Below are positions 11,166 through 24,900 of a DNA stretch of 64,000 nucleotides, in pieces. Below the pieces are notes generated by a model. That model saw only the letters and a list, made by a program, of their open reading frames with translations. It was not told the origin of the DNA and ran no database searches. Position numbers and translations under genes: made by a program. How positions within the stretch are numbered: the stretch's first letter is position 1; every line of letters starts with the position of its first letter. The stretch spans positions 387,533 through 451,532 of the forward strand of contig RQTK01000356.1 of the NCBI GenBank assembly GCA_003991915.1, read 5' to 3'. This DNA is from Elysia chlorotica (taxonomy: Eukaryota; Mollusca; Gastropoda; Plakobranchidae).

Positions 11166-14100
11166 GTATGTATGTGCATAAAAATGTATATATTTATCAT
11201 TCAATTAATAAGAAGGTTTCTACATTGTAAAGTTAAAAAAAAAAAAAAAAAAATAGAAAACACCCTCAATACTTTATTCATAAAAGAGGGATTGAAATAA
11301 ATACACTGAAACTGACATACTCAGCTGCTACATTTTTATACATGTAAACATTTTTTTTTTCTTTTACGCAAGAGATAGAATCATGTCTGATTGATTAGCT
11401 TAAAAATGGCCTATACAGACATTTTGAAACCTTCAAAATTCATCAAACATGCAGCATGTTACTATTTCTTTTATTTTTTTTTCGTTATCCATTTAGGAAG
11501 CGTGTTTATACAGAAGTTAACGAAATCCTCCTCAAAACTTTTAAGTTATGTAATTTAAAGAACATTTTTTATAGATGGAAATTCATTTCTGATACCAGTA
11601 ACATTTGAATTATGAAGATATGGTATATAAAACTTTATATGTCATTCCTTTATCACTTGATTATGTTTTAGATCTTCCAGTGGTTCCAAGGCGTGGCTGA
11701 TCTTTGAAGCATTCTTCCTTCTCATCTCAGCTGCTTTGAACTGTGTCTTGCACTATTTTCAAATGAGAAGAAGATTAAACAAACATACACGTCTCAAAAT
11801 GAAGTTCTTGGAAAGTCTGCATGGTAGGGCGTATGTTTAATCTAAAGAAAATCTTTAGTTAAGAGAATGAAGTGGGAAGTTAAAATTAAATGAAATTGAT
11901 CTTTAATTAGCTGAAAAAAGGAATGTAAGTATGACAGAGGTAAATGGTTTTGAATTTCATGTTGTGTACTATAATATGGAATCCTTACCTCTTGTTGAAA
12001 ATAAAAGGTTTAGTTAAAATTTTTTCTACCTGTAAGCTACCGATCTTTACCAGTTTCTGTTTCATTTTTAAGAAGAGGCTTTAATTTTCTCCATCAATAT
12101 TGTTCCTAGCTGCTGAGAGTCTAATTTAACTTCAGATAACTCCAGATAAGTCTGAAACTTTCTGATTTGATAATACGTTTTTTAATACATATGTTTTACT
12201 ATTAACCTGCCAAACTCCTGAATAGTTTTACATGAGAGTGATGGTAGTGAGGAAAAAAAAAAAATCTGTAATTGACCACAAAATATTTAAAATTTGAATG
12301 AATGGTGAACTGATCACAGATTTCTGATTACTTAAGCCAGTGTTATTTTTTTATATTGAGTTGGAGTTGGGCAAAGTAATCTCAGGGTTAATTGATTCCT
12401 TACTAGTCTAGTTGGATTATAAATTCCTGCAATAGGTAATATCATATATTATTGTGTAACATGATCTTGACTTATGCTCAGAATTAAGTAGAAATGATAA
12501 GGATTCTTGCTTTTGTTTGTGTTTTTTCAACAGTTTGTATTATAAATTAAATTTTATTTAAAATGTACACCAGCTGCAGCAAATGATAACAGGTGGACCC
12601 AGAGAAGCTATCCAATGCTGCACACTCCCATTTCTCCCTGCATCTCGCTGCAGTGGGTTGTCCGTGATGGAAATCTAGTCAATCTGCCACACCCGCTTCT
12701 AGTGGAGGGTGATGTTATTGTGATGAGGCCAGGCCATTCTGCCCCCGGTGACTGCAAATCTGTTGAGGTGATATGTTTGTTTTCTTAGTGTTTGTGTATG
12801 TGTATGTGTAGTTCTTCTGCTCTAAAGACTGCATTCACAGTTTTTCTCACAGTATCTTTTTTCATTTTATTGAATTAAAACAGTTTCTTCTTTGTGCCCT
12901 TTTCATCTTAAAGTTTTTTCTACAATTTTTTATGAGAGTGCCTTTTTTTCATTTCCAATAAACATAATTTTTACAGTTCCAACACTGAAAAAAAAACACA
13001 AAATAAAACTTAATCCTTTTCATCCTTTTTTTTTCATTGTTTAAAAGAATAAAGATGTGCATAAAGATTTGTTGAGAAAGTAATTAAATTTTAATGTCTG
13101 TATCTGTGAGTTGCCTATATCAGAGCTACTATTACCCAACCTTTAAAATGTGCCAACTTTAATGATGATAACACGAAGTATATAACATGCTTTTTGGAGA
13201 ACAAACTTATCAAAGAAATAATCAGGCCAGGTGGTTCAAGGGTAGAGCCTACAGCTGTGAACTAGGAAGTCGCAGATTTTATCTCCTCTTAGACCACTTC
13301 ATTTTTTCCTTAGATATCAGTATTATGTAATTGTGCAAGTCCCAAGGGTACCGATATTGTATAACATTGTACTTGAGGACCTATTGTAAGTTAAACTTGG
13401 AGAGTGTTTTTCTTTGTTTGACCAAAGATTAAAGAGAGAAATCGTGTTTGTTTGAAACCTTTGCAGGACGAGAGCAGCTTGTTGCACGGCGAGGTTTACT
13501 GTGGGCCCAGCTCTCCAACAAAAGGGGACGGTCCTCAGCCTCGAGTGCCGATGTCTCCCAAAAGATTCGTCCTCCAAGAAACACCAATCCTGAAAAACTT
13601 TAGGTAACTGTGACATGTTTTACTCGATGTATAAGAGAGTAATTATTATGTCTTGATTAACCCATCTGAAGATGTATCTTAAAATTTATATGCAATGAAA
13701 TTTTATAAAGCTTTGTGGTAGTGGAAAAACATGAAAATATGAACAAAATCATTTATACTGATGACATGTTTTTCAATATAATTATTTTGCACTCTCTTTC
13801 TCTTGTCTTCATTTCTGTCTTTGATCAATTTTTCTCACCCCCAACTACTTTCTGTTCTCCTTAACTCTGTCTGTATAAATATATGTCTCATTATTTCATC
13901 TCTTTAGATTTCTACTCAACCGTACACATGCTATTGAACTATACAAGCAATAATCTTCATCTAGCTGTTTGAGTCTATGCATTTTGGTATAAGATACATC
14001 CTGAACCCGATTTTGTTTCTTAATAAACTATAAACAACCTAAACCGGATTTTGTTTCTTAATAAAATATAAACAACCTGAACAAGATTTTATTTCTTAAT

Positions 14101-16495
14101 AAAATATAAACAGCACAACTTGGCACATAATTGTAAAAAATTTCAATTTTAAATATACTTGTACAAAACCCAGAATGCTGCTACCTTAAAAAAAAATTTA
14201 CTTGTTTCAGACTAATACTAGAGGACAATATAGAGAAGCCAAACAGTTTGTTAGAGAATGAGCGCTACACGATAACATCTCTCTACCTGGAATCCACACT
14301 GTTGCCAGTTGTTTTCGTGAGTTATGGCAAACGCAATTATTTTTTAAAAGTTTAAAAGCTTGCTTGGTGAGGAGAGTTCAGATCTAGAAACTATTAGAAT
14401 GCAAGACCACCTAGGAGGTGAGCGAGTGAATGTGTGCATGTGTTTTGGTCTCAGTTGTTATGTGAAATTATTTTCCATTGAAATATTTGTGTCTCTTTTA
14501 TTGGCAGAATGAAGTGACACGGTTTTTATGATGGTGAAAAAAAGTTGTGGCTATAATTTCATTCTGTAAATTTTGTTATATAAAATGCGACTGAAAGTTT
14601 TTAAATGTTGTCGTTTTTTTCTAACTCAAAACTGATTAATATAATTATCGAGGTGCCATTTTCCAAAAGAAATATTCGTTAAAATTTTTAATGCCTCGAT
14701 TTGTTTAAATCATGATTTTATTTTCTGGCATGTTTAGTTTTACCCTGTTCAATAATGGTGAGAAAATGAAACATCAATGGGATTAATTATTTGATGCATT
14801 TTGGTTTAGCCAATAAAAAAAGAAGTAATTTGTCATCTATTTCAGGTTCTATCGATGGCAATCAACCTGTATCGCTTTCTATACCTGGACAGAGATGGGG
14901 GACACTGGGGTGAATTCCTTATGATTCTACAGGTCTGCTTATTATTTTTTTTTAGTTTTGTTTGTTGGCTGTAGTATTTTGGACACACCGGATTTAGAAT
15001 TTTTTATGTCTCTAATTAAAGACAGATAATCATACCAATTTTTATTTAACTAATTAAGAAAGATCTGGGCTTGATTTATCCATTGATGATGTCTTTTGTT
15101 GCTTTATTACTGTATTGAACTGTGAAGCTTGTGAATGTCTGTTGTGGTACATGAATGATTGATCGACAAACTACATTAAGCTAGTTCAAGGGATATGAAT
15201 CAGTACACATTGGTCACTTGTTAGTGAAACACAATCATAAAAAAAGACATTAATAAAACTGAAACATATATTGGACTCACAAAAAACTAGTTCAAAACCA
15301 GGTTGAACCAACATAAGTGTAGTGTTAGATTAGAAAAGAATAGATTTGAGGCGACCCTCAGTGAGGAGGTATGGAAAATAAAAGACAATATAAATTACAT
15401 CATTCCTTGGAAAATACTTGAAAAACAAAGGCCATATTCACCATCATAAAAAATATGTGCTATGTTTAAGAGAAAAATGTTTAATATTAACCACACAAAA
15501 AAAGCCTAAATAAAAGAAAGGAAATCCTGTCCACGTGCAGGCACCGAAGAAACTATCTATTAAACAACACAAGAAAGAATGAAACAGAACCAACCCACTA
15601 CAGTTTTTTGAAGAGAGGGGTGCAAGGGTACCTTTGAAGCGCTGGTGTCAAGTAAAGATCATTTATATATATATATATTCTTTTTTTTTATATATATATT
15701 CTTTTATTTATCTACTTCTGTAACAGGTGCATGGAGTTCTGCCATTAATCCCCATTTTTTTGCCTGGGCTGTGGTCTCTCGTCAACACCTTTGGACAAGA
15801 GTACATCTTTGAAGCCTATAACTCATTTGGTTCTTCGCAGGTAGAAACATTTTGCAGATACAATCCCGAAACTCATTCTAATCGCCTTATTTAACTACTT
15901 TCACAGGAGATAGGTTTGAAGTTGGCTCTTTTTCTGAAGAATGGCTTATGGTTTAACTTAGAGTGACTCAAAATTTTCTTCTAGTTTATTGATTCCTATA
16001 ATTTGTTATATAGAAAAAGGAACAGAACAAAATTAAGCCACATTTTTATCAAATCCTTTTCTATTGCTTCACATAACAAGCACTGGTACAATCGTAATGA
16101 TTTTATTTGGATTATATAGTGATGTAATGAACGGATGTAAGCGCCAACTAATCAAATGGCGCTTAGGTCCTTTTATTTTATGAAGGCAGTATTGCCTTCA
16201 GCTTTCTTGTTGAATAATCTAGAAGCAGAATAAGGTAAAATGCTGAACTTAAACATTTGATACGTACGCTTAGTGTATTTGTATTTTGTTGACTAGTTTG
16301 GTTGTTTTTGAATGATATGTATAATCCTTCCATCGTCAGTGGTGTCAGTTTAATGNNNNNNNNNNNNNNNNNNNNNNNNNNNNNNNNNNNNNNNNNNNNN
16401 NNNNNNNNNNNNNNNNNNNNNNNNNNNNNNNNNNNNNNNNNNNNNNNNNNNNNNNNNNNNNNNNNNNNNNNNNNNNNNNNNNNNNNNNNNNNATT

Positions 16496-16549
<54 letters not shown>

Positions 16550-19500
16550 ATATTGTTATTATAAGTACTATTATCATTACAGAGTACTTAATTCTTCTGA
16601 AAAGAATGAATAACTTTCTCTGTTTTTACAGGATGTTAAGGAGTCCACTGAGAGCATTGGAAGTTGCAGCAGTATCTCAGTAGATGACACAGTGCCAAAA
16701 ATCCAGTGGATGAGATTCCTGCGTTCAGTGTGGAGCTCATTCACAGGCATCAAGGGCAGCGCCTGTCCGGACTTTGAGATGCTCCATGCACTTGGCAGCG
16801 TCACTGTGAGTTGATAATTGAGCATTATAGTACAATCATGCATCGCTAATTTGATCTCTTCCCAATATCAAAATGTGTTAATCTCTAAATTGATCTCTTC
16901 CCACTATAGTGTCATACAATATCAAAATGTGTTATTCTTTTCCTACTCTAACACTAAGCATAACACTGCCTTTTATTGTTAAGCAATTGCTGTCCAGACT
17001 TTGAGATGCTGTACACACTTTTTAGCGTCACTTTGAGTTGAGATTTATTATTATTATTATTAAGCATATTATTATTATTATTATAGAGTCATACAATATC
17101 AAAATATGTTAATCTCTGCCTACTCTAACACTAAGCATTACACTGCCTTGTATTGTTAAGCAATTGCAGTCCAGACTTTGAAATGCTTCACGCACCTGTT
17201 AGCGTCTCTGTGAGTTGAGATTTCAGCATCATAGAACCATGCATCATTAAATAAAATCTTCTCCTAGTCTACAGTTATACAGTATTAAAGTAACGTTATC
17301 TCCTTCTACTCTAGATGTACACTGCCCCTACGTTGTAAAGTCACCTCCCCCACCTCTCCCCTTCATCTAGTTTTTAAATACCCAGTCTTCTTACATTATA
17401 AGAATAAATCTCCTCCTTGTAGAGCATTACGGTTTACACAATTGTACATTATAAAATTAATCTATTCTTTGTTGAACACGGCACAATTGTACATTCTAAA
17501 TTTATTCTCTTTGTAGTCCAGCATTTATTTCCTCTTATTAGGCATCACATAATTTTACAATGCCAGGGGAGGGTATAAATTAAAAATCGTCTCTTTGTAT
17601 ATTTTATATGTAATTATAATTATATATACTCACTTTAGGAGAAATGGCATTGGATCAGTATAGCTCAATTTAACTGTTGTAATAGAGCAAATTTAATAAG
17701 TGATCTTCACAATTCCCCAGGTAATGTGCTGCGTTGATAAGAAAGGCATCCTCTCCTGGCCCAACCCATCAGCAGAGAAAGTGCTGTTCTTCTCCTCTGC
17801 CGTGAAGCCGCGCCCAGAGGAAGAGGAAGACAGCCTTGACCTGTGTAAGGGAGACAAACGGCCCGAGCGCCGGAAGAAGAGATCTCGTCAGGAGTCGGGT
17901 GAGCAGAGCTCTTGGCTATCGCAAGTTAACCTGTTCACAGCACATGCTTTAAGACCTATTCCTTTGTGCACGCTATTTTTGGGACTTAAAAAATATATTA
18001 AGGGTAATGCTTTTATTTTCAATATTACAAAATGTATCAATACAGAGAGGTTCCAACACGGCAGTGAGCAAAAAAGGTTTAAGTGTCTATTTTTTACATA
18101 GAGTGAAATTTTATGTACATTGTGTATTTTTTACTGTATGCATATAAACTCAAAATATGAAAAATGTTTACATTTTAATTTAAGTATCAATTAAAGATAT
18201 GCAAGCTTTCAACACCAATTAATGCTATCCTCAACAGAATCCAACTTTGATGAAAGAAATGAACACCCATAAAACAGTAAAATTTCTGCAAGGCAGATCT
18301 TAAAATTGTTGTGAAGAATTTGCAAAGTAATGAAGTGAATTCATAATTGAACAAGGGTATTGTGAACTTCTCAAATTATTTTTCTAAGTTAAAAAAGGAA
18401 TATTTTTGCCTTTAAGTCTTTATTTTGATGTTTGAATTTTTTCAGATCCTGATGCTCGTTCTTCAATTGAAGTTTTAGATGTAACTCCTGATTCAGCTAA
18501 GGTATAACCTTTCTCTATTTCAAACCAGTACAATTCTTTTAAAGTACTTTGACTTAGAAGGATATTTCATACCTTTATGCTTGACTGAATTTTAATACAT
18601 TTTTTATGCTTATTTTCTTCTTCTTGAAATATTTTGTTTTTTCCTCATCAAATGCAAGATTCTACCATGCCATAGTAGTCTTCATTCAATGTCTTTAAAT
18701 ATCATGCAGGATGCCTTCAGCCTTTTGTTTGATGACCCCCGGTGGAAGGATCACATTTCTGCTCTCAAACCTTTGGTAAGTGAGGTTTCAAAATGATTTT
18801 AAAAAGTAATAAATATACAGCTAAAACAATTTTTCTACAAATGACTTAAGATTGTGACTTAAGGCCCATGAAAGGCTTATTTTGTGTGTGTTACACCACA
18901 TATTAATTTAAAAAAAGATAATATACCTGTCACAAGCTTCTAAGGAAATGGACATTAGAAAAATAACTAAAAATGGAAAGGCCCAGTAAAAAACTCAAAT
19001 CCATTTAATTGTATGCTCAAACTAGAATAAAAGCGATTGACTTTTGTAGTCTAGATCTAGAAACATGGAATTCAGAAAACAATTAGCTAATTCGTGTAAA
19101 TTTTATGGACACAAAAAATGTATGATATCTACATCTATCTGTGTTCTTGGTTCAAACAATAAATGATTGCTTAAAAAAATCAACCTAAATAACCAGAAAA
19201 CCAAATCGCCCCCCTGTCCAAGTAAAGCACTAATATTTTTGTTGTTTTGAATTCTGAAAACCTTCCATTTGTTCTGATTTTATTTGGTTTGTGTGACTTC
19301 TCGCGGGGCAGGTCACAACTCTTGGAATACTGATGAGTGACATAGACCAGATACAAACGCAGAAAGTAAAACATGATTTTGTCTCATGATGTGGAATACT
19401 TATGAGTGACATAGACCAGATACAAACGCAGAAAGTAAAACATGATTTTGTCTCATGATGTGGAATACTTATGAGTGACATAGACCAGATACAAACGCAG

Positions 19501-21901
19501 AAAGTAAAACATGATTTTGTCTCATGATTTTGTCTCATGATCCGGAATACTTATGAGTGACATAGGCAGATACAAACGCAGAAAGTAAAACATGATTTTG
19601 TCTCATGATCCGGAATACTGAAGAGTGACATAGACCAGATACAAACGCAGAAAGTAAAACATGATTTTGTCTCTTGATCCGGAATACTGAAGAGTGACAT
19701 AGACCAGATACAAACGCAGAAAGTAAAACATGATTTTGTCTCATGATGTGGAATACTGAAGAGTGACATAGACCAGATACAAACGCAGAAAGTAAAACAT
19801 GATTTTGTCTCATGATGTGGAATACTGAAGAGTGACATAGGCCAGATACAAACGCAGAAAGTAAAACATGATTTTGTCTCATGATGTGGAATACTGAAGA
19901 GTGACATAGACCAGATACAAACGCAGAAAGTAAAACATGATCTTGTCTCTTGATCCGGAATACTGAAAAGTGACATAGGCAGATACAAACGCAGAAAGTA
20001 AAACATGATCTTGTCTCTTGATCCGGAATACTGAAAAGTGACATAGGCAGATACAAACGCAGAAAGTAAAACATGATCTTGTCTCTTGATCCGGAATACT
20101 GGTAAAACATGATTTCGTCTCTCGATCCAGGGCCTGGACATTTTGCTGAACACGTGTAACGAGCACACGTCCGAGTGGTACACGCAGTTCACGGATCACG
20201 TGGCCTGTGCGGCTCGAGAGAACAAAGACACCGTTGCTGTGATCAGCAGAAGGTATTTGTTTTGTTGTGTTGCTTAACGTCCGTTGTGAGCACTATATTT
20301 ATAAGCTTTATTGTGGACAGGCACAAAACTAAAGTGGAATGTATTAAACTGTTCTTGCTTATTTACATTTCCATCTAAGTTTCCAAAAGTGTTTTGTGTA
20401 GAGCATACAAGTTTCTGCAAGGAAGTAATTTTTAATTGAGATAAATAAAAACATTCTTTGACTTTGTGTACAGCTGCTCATTTTGTAAACTTTAAACTAC
20501 TGTACATACCCTTCACTTTTGACCAAACCTTTTACGCACAATTTTTATGCTTTTACTACTCAAAGAGATAAGGAATCACCGTTGCTACTAGTATAATGCA
20601 TTAAAATGCATCTTAGGAAATCATGGGCACAACATAGCCGTTACCGTGCTGACGTGCCGTAAAAACAACTCACTCACTCTCTCACTTGGTCTTCAGATTC
20701 CATTCGATATCTAGGTGTTGTTAAAAAAAAAGCAAAAAGAAAATCAAAAACAAAAAAAAAACATCTCTCCTCACATTTATGGTTGGTAAGAATACAATAC
20801 AATGTTACAATAATATTACATTTCATTCATTGATCTAAACTATTATTTGAAGAGTGTGTTCTCTTTAGCATTGAAACAAGTTGGGTCTGTTTGGAAAGTG
20901 ATTAAGTGACCAGAATGAATATTAAGACTTTCTAAGGAACTATGCTTTTTAACTTTATTTGTTTCTTCTGTTAAAAAGGACGTGGGAATAAAAGTGGTTC
21001 TAGAAGATAGCTGCTATGACTCAGTAAATTTCCCATATATTTAAGCTGATCAGAATAGAATTCAGGACAAAATAGTAATAAAAATTGTTCTAAAAATTTC
21101 ATGAAAGTGGAATCATTATGAAGAAATAAAAAAAATGTGAAAACTTCACTATTCCATTTCTTTTTATTACTTTTTGATGATTTTTTTTTTACAAATCAGA
21201 TGCTTGTGTTCAATATCAAAAGAGATAGGCTTTACAGATGATGCTGTGAATGTTTTCAACCAGGAGGCTACTCTAGGAGCCTACAGACAAGTGGTGAGTT
21301 AGTCTTAGATCAATGTGATAGTGGTTTTCTAGTTTGAGAAAACTTTATACCAAACTCTTGTTATGGAAAAGTAGTAACAAAGAAATAACAAGAGTGGTAA
21401 AATTTACTAAGGAAAAAAAAAATCAATTAAAAAACCCACAGCAAAACCTTGGTCTTTGAATATAGAATTTACTCAAATCATTCAGTGCCAGAGGAAAAAA
21501 GTACCTGAAAAGTCTCCTTTGGTTCTTCTCAGCCTGCGGAGGAAGCGGAGCGAGAGAAGCAGAATCGTGCCAGGTCTTTCATCCAACACAAGATTCCCAT
21601 GCCTAACCAAGTGTCGGTGGTCGCTAGGGATAAACTCACTGGTGAGGAAGTCTGGAAACAGCTTTTATAATAGTCTTCTAATAGTCACTCTTGGTGCCCA
21701 ATATTGTGCAATGGAAAAATAAGAGTGGTTTTGCATAGATAATATATAGCAGGTACCTATAAACAAGGAATGTAAGGATGTGGATTTTCCCATTGTTACT
21801 CATGTCTTCCTCAACTAATTTGTGTTTTTTGCATACTCTGAAGTTTTCTAATTGTTTTAAATTCAAAAGTTAAAAAAATTAAATTGTGGTGGTCAATGAA
21901 T

Positions 21902-21932
<31 letters not shown>

Positions 21933-24900
21933 ACATTGTCCTACCTTAAAAGTGTGGCCATTTCTCGCGACACAAGTGTTTCGAACAACTCGATCAGTAA
22001 CTCTCTTTGGACGTGAGGCGTTTAGTTGAGTGTTTCTGATTTTTTTGTAGCACTTGGGTTTCGATCAGCTCCCTAAAGTTTTGCAGTAAGTATTTTGAGC
22101 AGTGCAGACAAGTTGAGTACACTTCTCTCCTTTTATTGAGGCTGGGTTTTAGTTTGAGGATATTGAATTTTTCCAAAACGCACAGGTTGAAACGCTTGCT
22201 TGCTGTTTCAAGCATATAAATATATATACTTATATGTGCTCGACGGTCTTTTGTTTTTCAGTATAAGTACCTTCTTAATTCTAAATTGCTCTTGAAACTG
22301 AAAACGGAGAGCGTTTGGCTATTCCTTACAATCAGACTTGTGAAAGAGGTTTTTGTCTTAAGTGTGCTTGCACCTTGTATTGTCTGTCAGGTCTTGGTCA
22401 GCTGATGACGCAGGGCACCGGAGACCTTGTGCTAGACTGTTGTACAGATGCCTGGACTGGAGCCGACCTACATTTGCTCTCAGAATTGGACAGGTGACTG
22501 ATAATTTTCCTGGCAGTTTTTTTTTTAAAACATGATTATCTTACTCATATTTCAAAGAATATGGGTTTCAACAGTACAACTCAAATACAACGAACTTGGG
22601 CTTAAAGAACACCCTACATTCAACAAACAGATAAAAATCCCCGATTCTTCTTCTTTGTCTTTAGTAAACTACCTTTGATCCAATGAACTAACCTCATACC
22701 CATCCTCGGATTCATCGAACCTTATAAATTAATAAGCTTAAATAGTTCTATACCAGACACTAAATGTAGTTTAAAAATAAAGCACCAACGATTTGTCAGC
22801 TGGTCCCTATAGAATTTCACTTCTCCCACAAGCAATGATTGACACCATGTAGTGTTTACAGTAAAAATTACGTACAGCGAAGAGAGGGTGGGGGGAGAGA
22901 GGAGGGGCAGCCAATGATCGACCGCCGAGTATGATAATGAATCAAAGAGATAAAGCCGCCAGTTTCAACCTAGGTATGTGTGCGTGTGTTTATGTATAAG
23001 GCAAATGGAAAGGTATGTAGAGGGAGGGCATTGTGCTTGATTTTGTCAACACCATGTGATTTAAAAAGGGAGGTTCTGTATTGGCAGCACTGAACCACAC
23101 ATGGCTTCAACTAACCATGCATTCATCAAACTATTAAAAATAAATGAGTGAGTTCGTGAGTTTGAGTTGTACTGTAGTGTCATTCTTTGATTTCATTGTC
23201 TTTTTACTACTTTCACATCTTGTTTATGTTTTTTCATTTTTTATTCTCTAAAAAAATTTATTGGAATTTTGGTTTTAAAACCTTGTGTTGCTCCCCTTTT
23301 TCTGTGGTTCAAAAATTAATCTTAAAGTACTTAAAAAAATATTAGCTTTTTTCTTTCATTAGAAGGGGCAAAAGTTACTTGTAATTTGAATTTAGCTATA
23401 ATTGATACATTTAAATCTTCTATTACAACATTCATGTTGATTTTTCAGAAAACGAATCTTAGACTTCTATCATCGCAACTCGATGGTGGCTTACTGCACA
23501 GCCTTTGCTTACAAGCCTCTTCCGAGGGGAATCCTGGACTGGCCTGAGCATGTCTACACAGAGCTCGTGGAGAGCCCTAGCGCAACCAAAGTGGCGCATG
23601 GAGAAGATGTGGGGTAAACTCTCAAATCCTAGCCTCTAGTCTCTATTTGGTTGGGGGGGCGCGGTGGTCCAGGGGTAGAACATCGGCTTCCGACGCAAAA
23701 GGTCCTGAGTTCGAATCCTGGCTGTTGCGTTCCCTACTGGTTGGGTCGGTGTCAGTATAATGTGACCGGCTGAGACAGGAGTCATGGTATCCCCACCCTG
23801 TCTCGTGTGTGGCAGCACATACAATTGTCAGACGTTAAACTTTGTCTTGGGGCCCGTCCACAATATAGCCTATAAAGTGCTGCTGTTGGACGTTAAACCA
23901 ACCCAACCCCCTCTATTTGTTTGTCATAATAAGGCATTTTATTCAGGATCACTTTTGTATGTATTTGACTATATTGAACTTTTAGATTTTGTCAACACCA
24001 TGTGATTTTAAAGGGAGGTACTGTATTGGCAGCACTGAACCACACGTGGCTTCAACTAACCTTGCATTCATCAAACTATTAAAAATAAATGAGCGAGTTC
24101 GTGAGTTTGAGTTGTACTGTAGTGTCATTCTTTGATTTCATTGTCTTTTTACTACTTTCACATCTTGTTTATGTTTTTTCATTTTTTATTCTCTAAAAAA
24201 ATTTATTGGAATTTTGGTTTTAAAACCTTGTGTTGCTCCCCTTTTTCTGTGGTTCAACAAAAATCTTAAAGTACTTAAAAAAATATTAGCGTTTTTCTTT
24301 CATTAGAAGGGGCAAAAGTTACTTGTAATTTGAATTTAGCTATAATTGATAAATTTAAATCTTCTATTACAACATTCATGTTGATTTTTCAGAAAACGAA
24401 TCTTAGACTTCTATCATCGCAACTCGATGGTGGCTTACTGCACAGCCTTTGCTTACAAGCCTCTTCCGAGGGGAATCCTGGACTGGCCTGAGCATGTCTA
24501 CACAGAGCTCGTGGAGAGCCCTAGCGCAACCAAAGTGGCGCATGGAGAAGATGTGGGGTAAACTCTCAAATCCTCGCCTCTAGTCTCTATTTGTTTGGGG
24601 GGGGGGTCCAGGATCACTTTTAATGTATTTGACTATATTGAACTTTTTTTGAGGAAAACACACTGATCAATATTCCAAAGGAAAGAATCCATAATTATCT
24701 ATATCTATAGTATTATGAAATTTACAATGCAGCAATGGTAATGCCTGTGGTTTTTGCAAGGCTAAGACACTGCATATTGTTAGAGTCCAATACCTTATCT
24801 CTTATTATCATTCTGATCATGCCTCTAACTATCCAGTGCATGACCTCTAAAACAAAAAAATGATATTCTCCAAAACGTCTCACAATGTCCAAAATCAATA

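Larger units (their letters stand above)
23041..24650 (+). repeat. ~945-bp tandem duplication carrying all of TMEM94 exon 16
   Basis: Copy 1 (about 23041-23985) and copy 2 (about 23987-24650, shorter) share near-identical intron, exon 16 and donor. Copy 1 carries a full SINE after the exon. Copy 2 retains only a G-run and 'gtccagg' of the SINE head before rejoining the flank at 'caggatcac', as expected from a deletion between CAGG microhomologies. A few percent divergence by eye in the intron argues against a trivial error but not against two haplotypes joined in assembly. Confidence 0.85.

Noticed and set aside
19230..20199. Long minus-strand open frames (up to 213 residues) with repeats such as QNHVLLSAFVSGLCHS
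   Set aside because: They are a minisatellite read as protein. The 69-bp unit is a multiple of three, so all frames stay open; they lie within a TMEM94 intron and no codon constraint is seen.
23652..23720. Possible genuine tRNA gene
   Set aside because: A and B boxes are present but the sequence is the head of a SINE with body, tail and target-site duplication, and the cloverleaf is imperfect.
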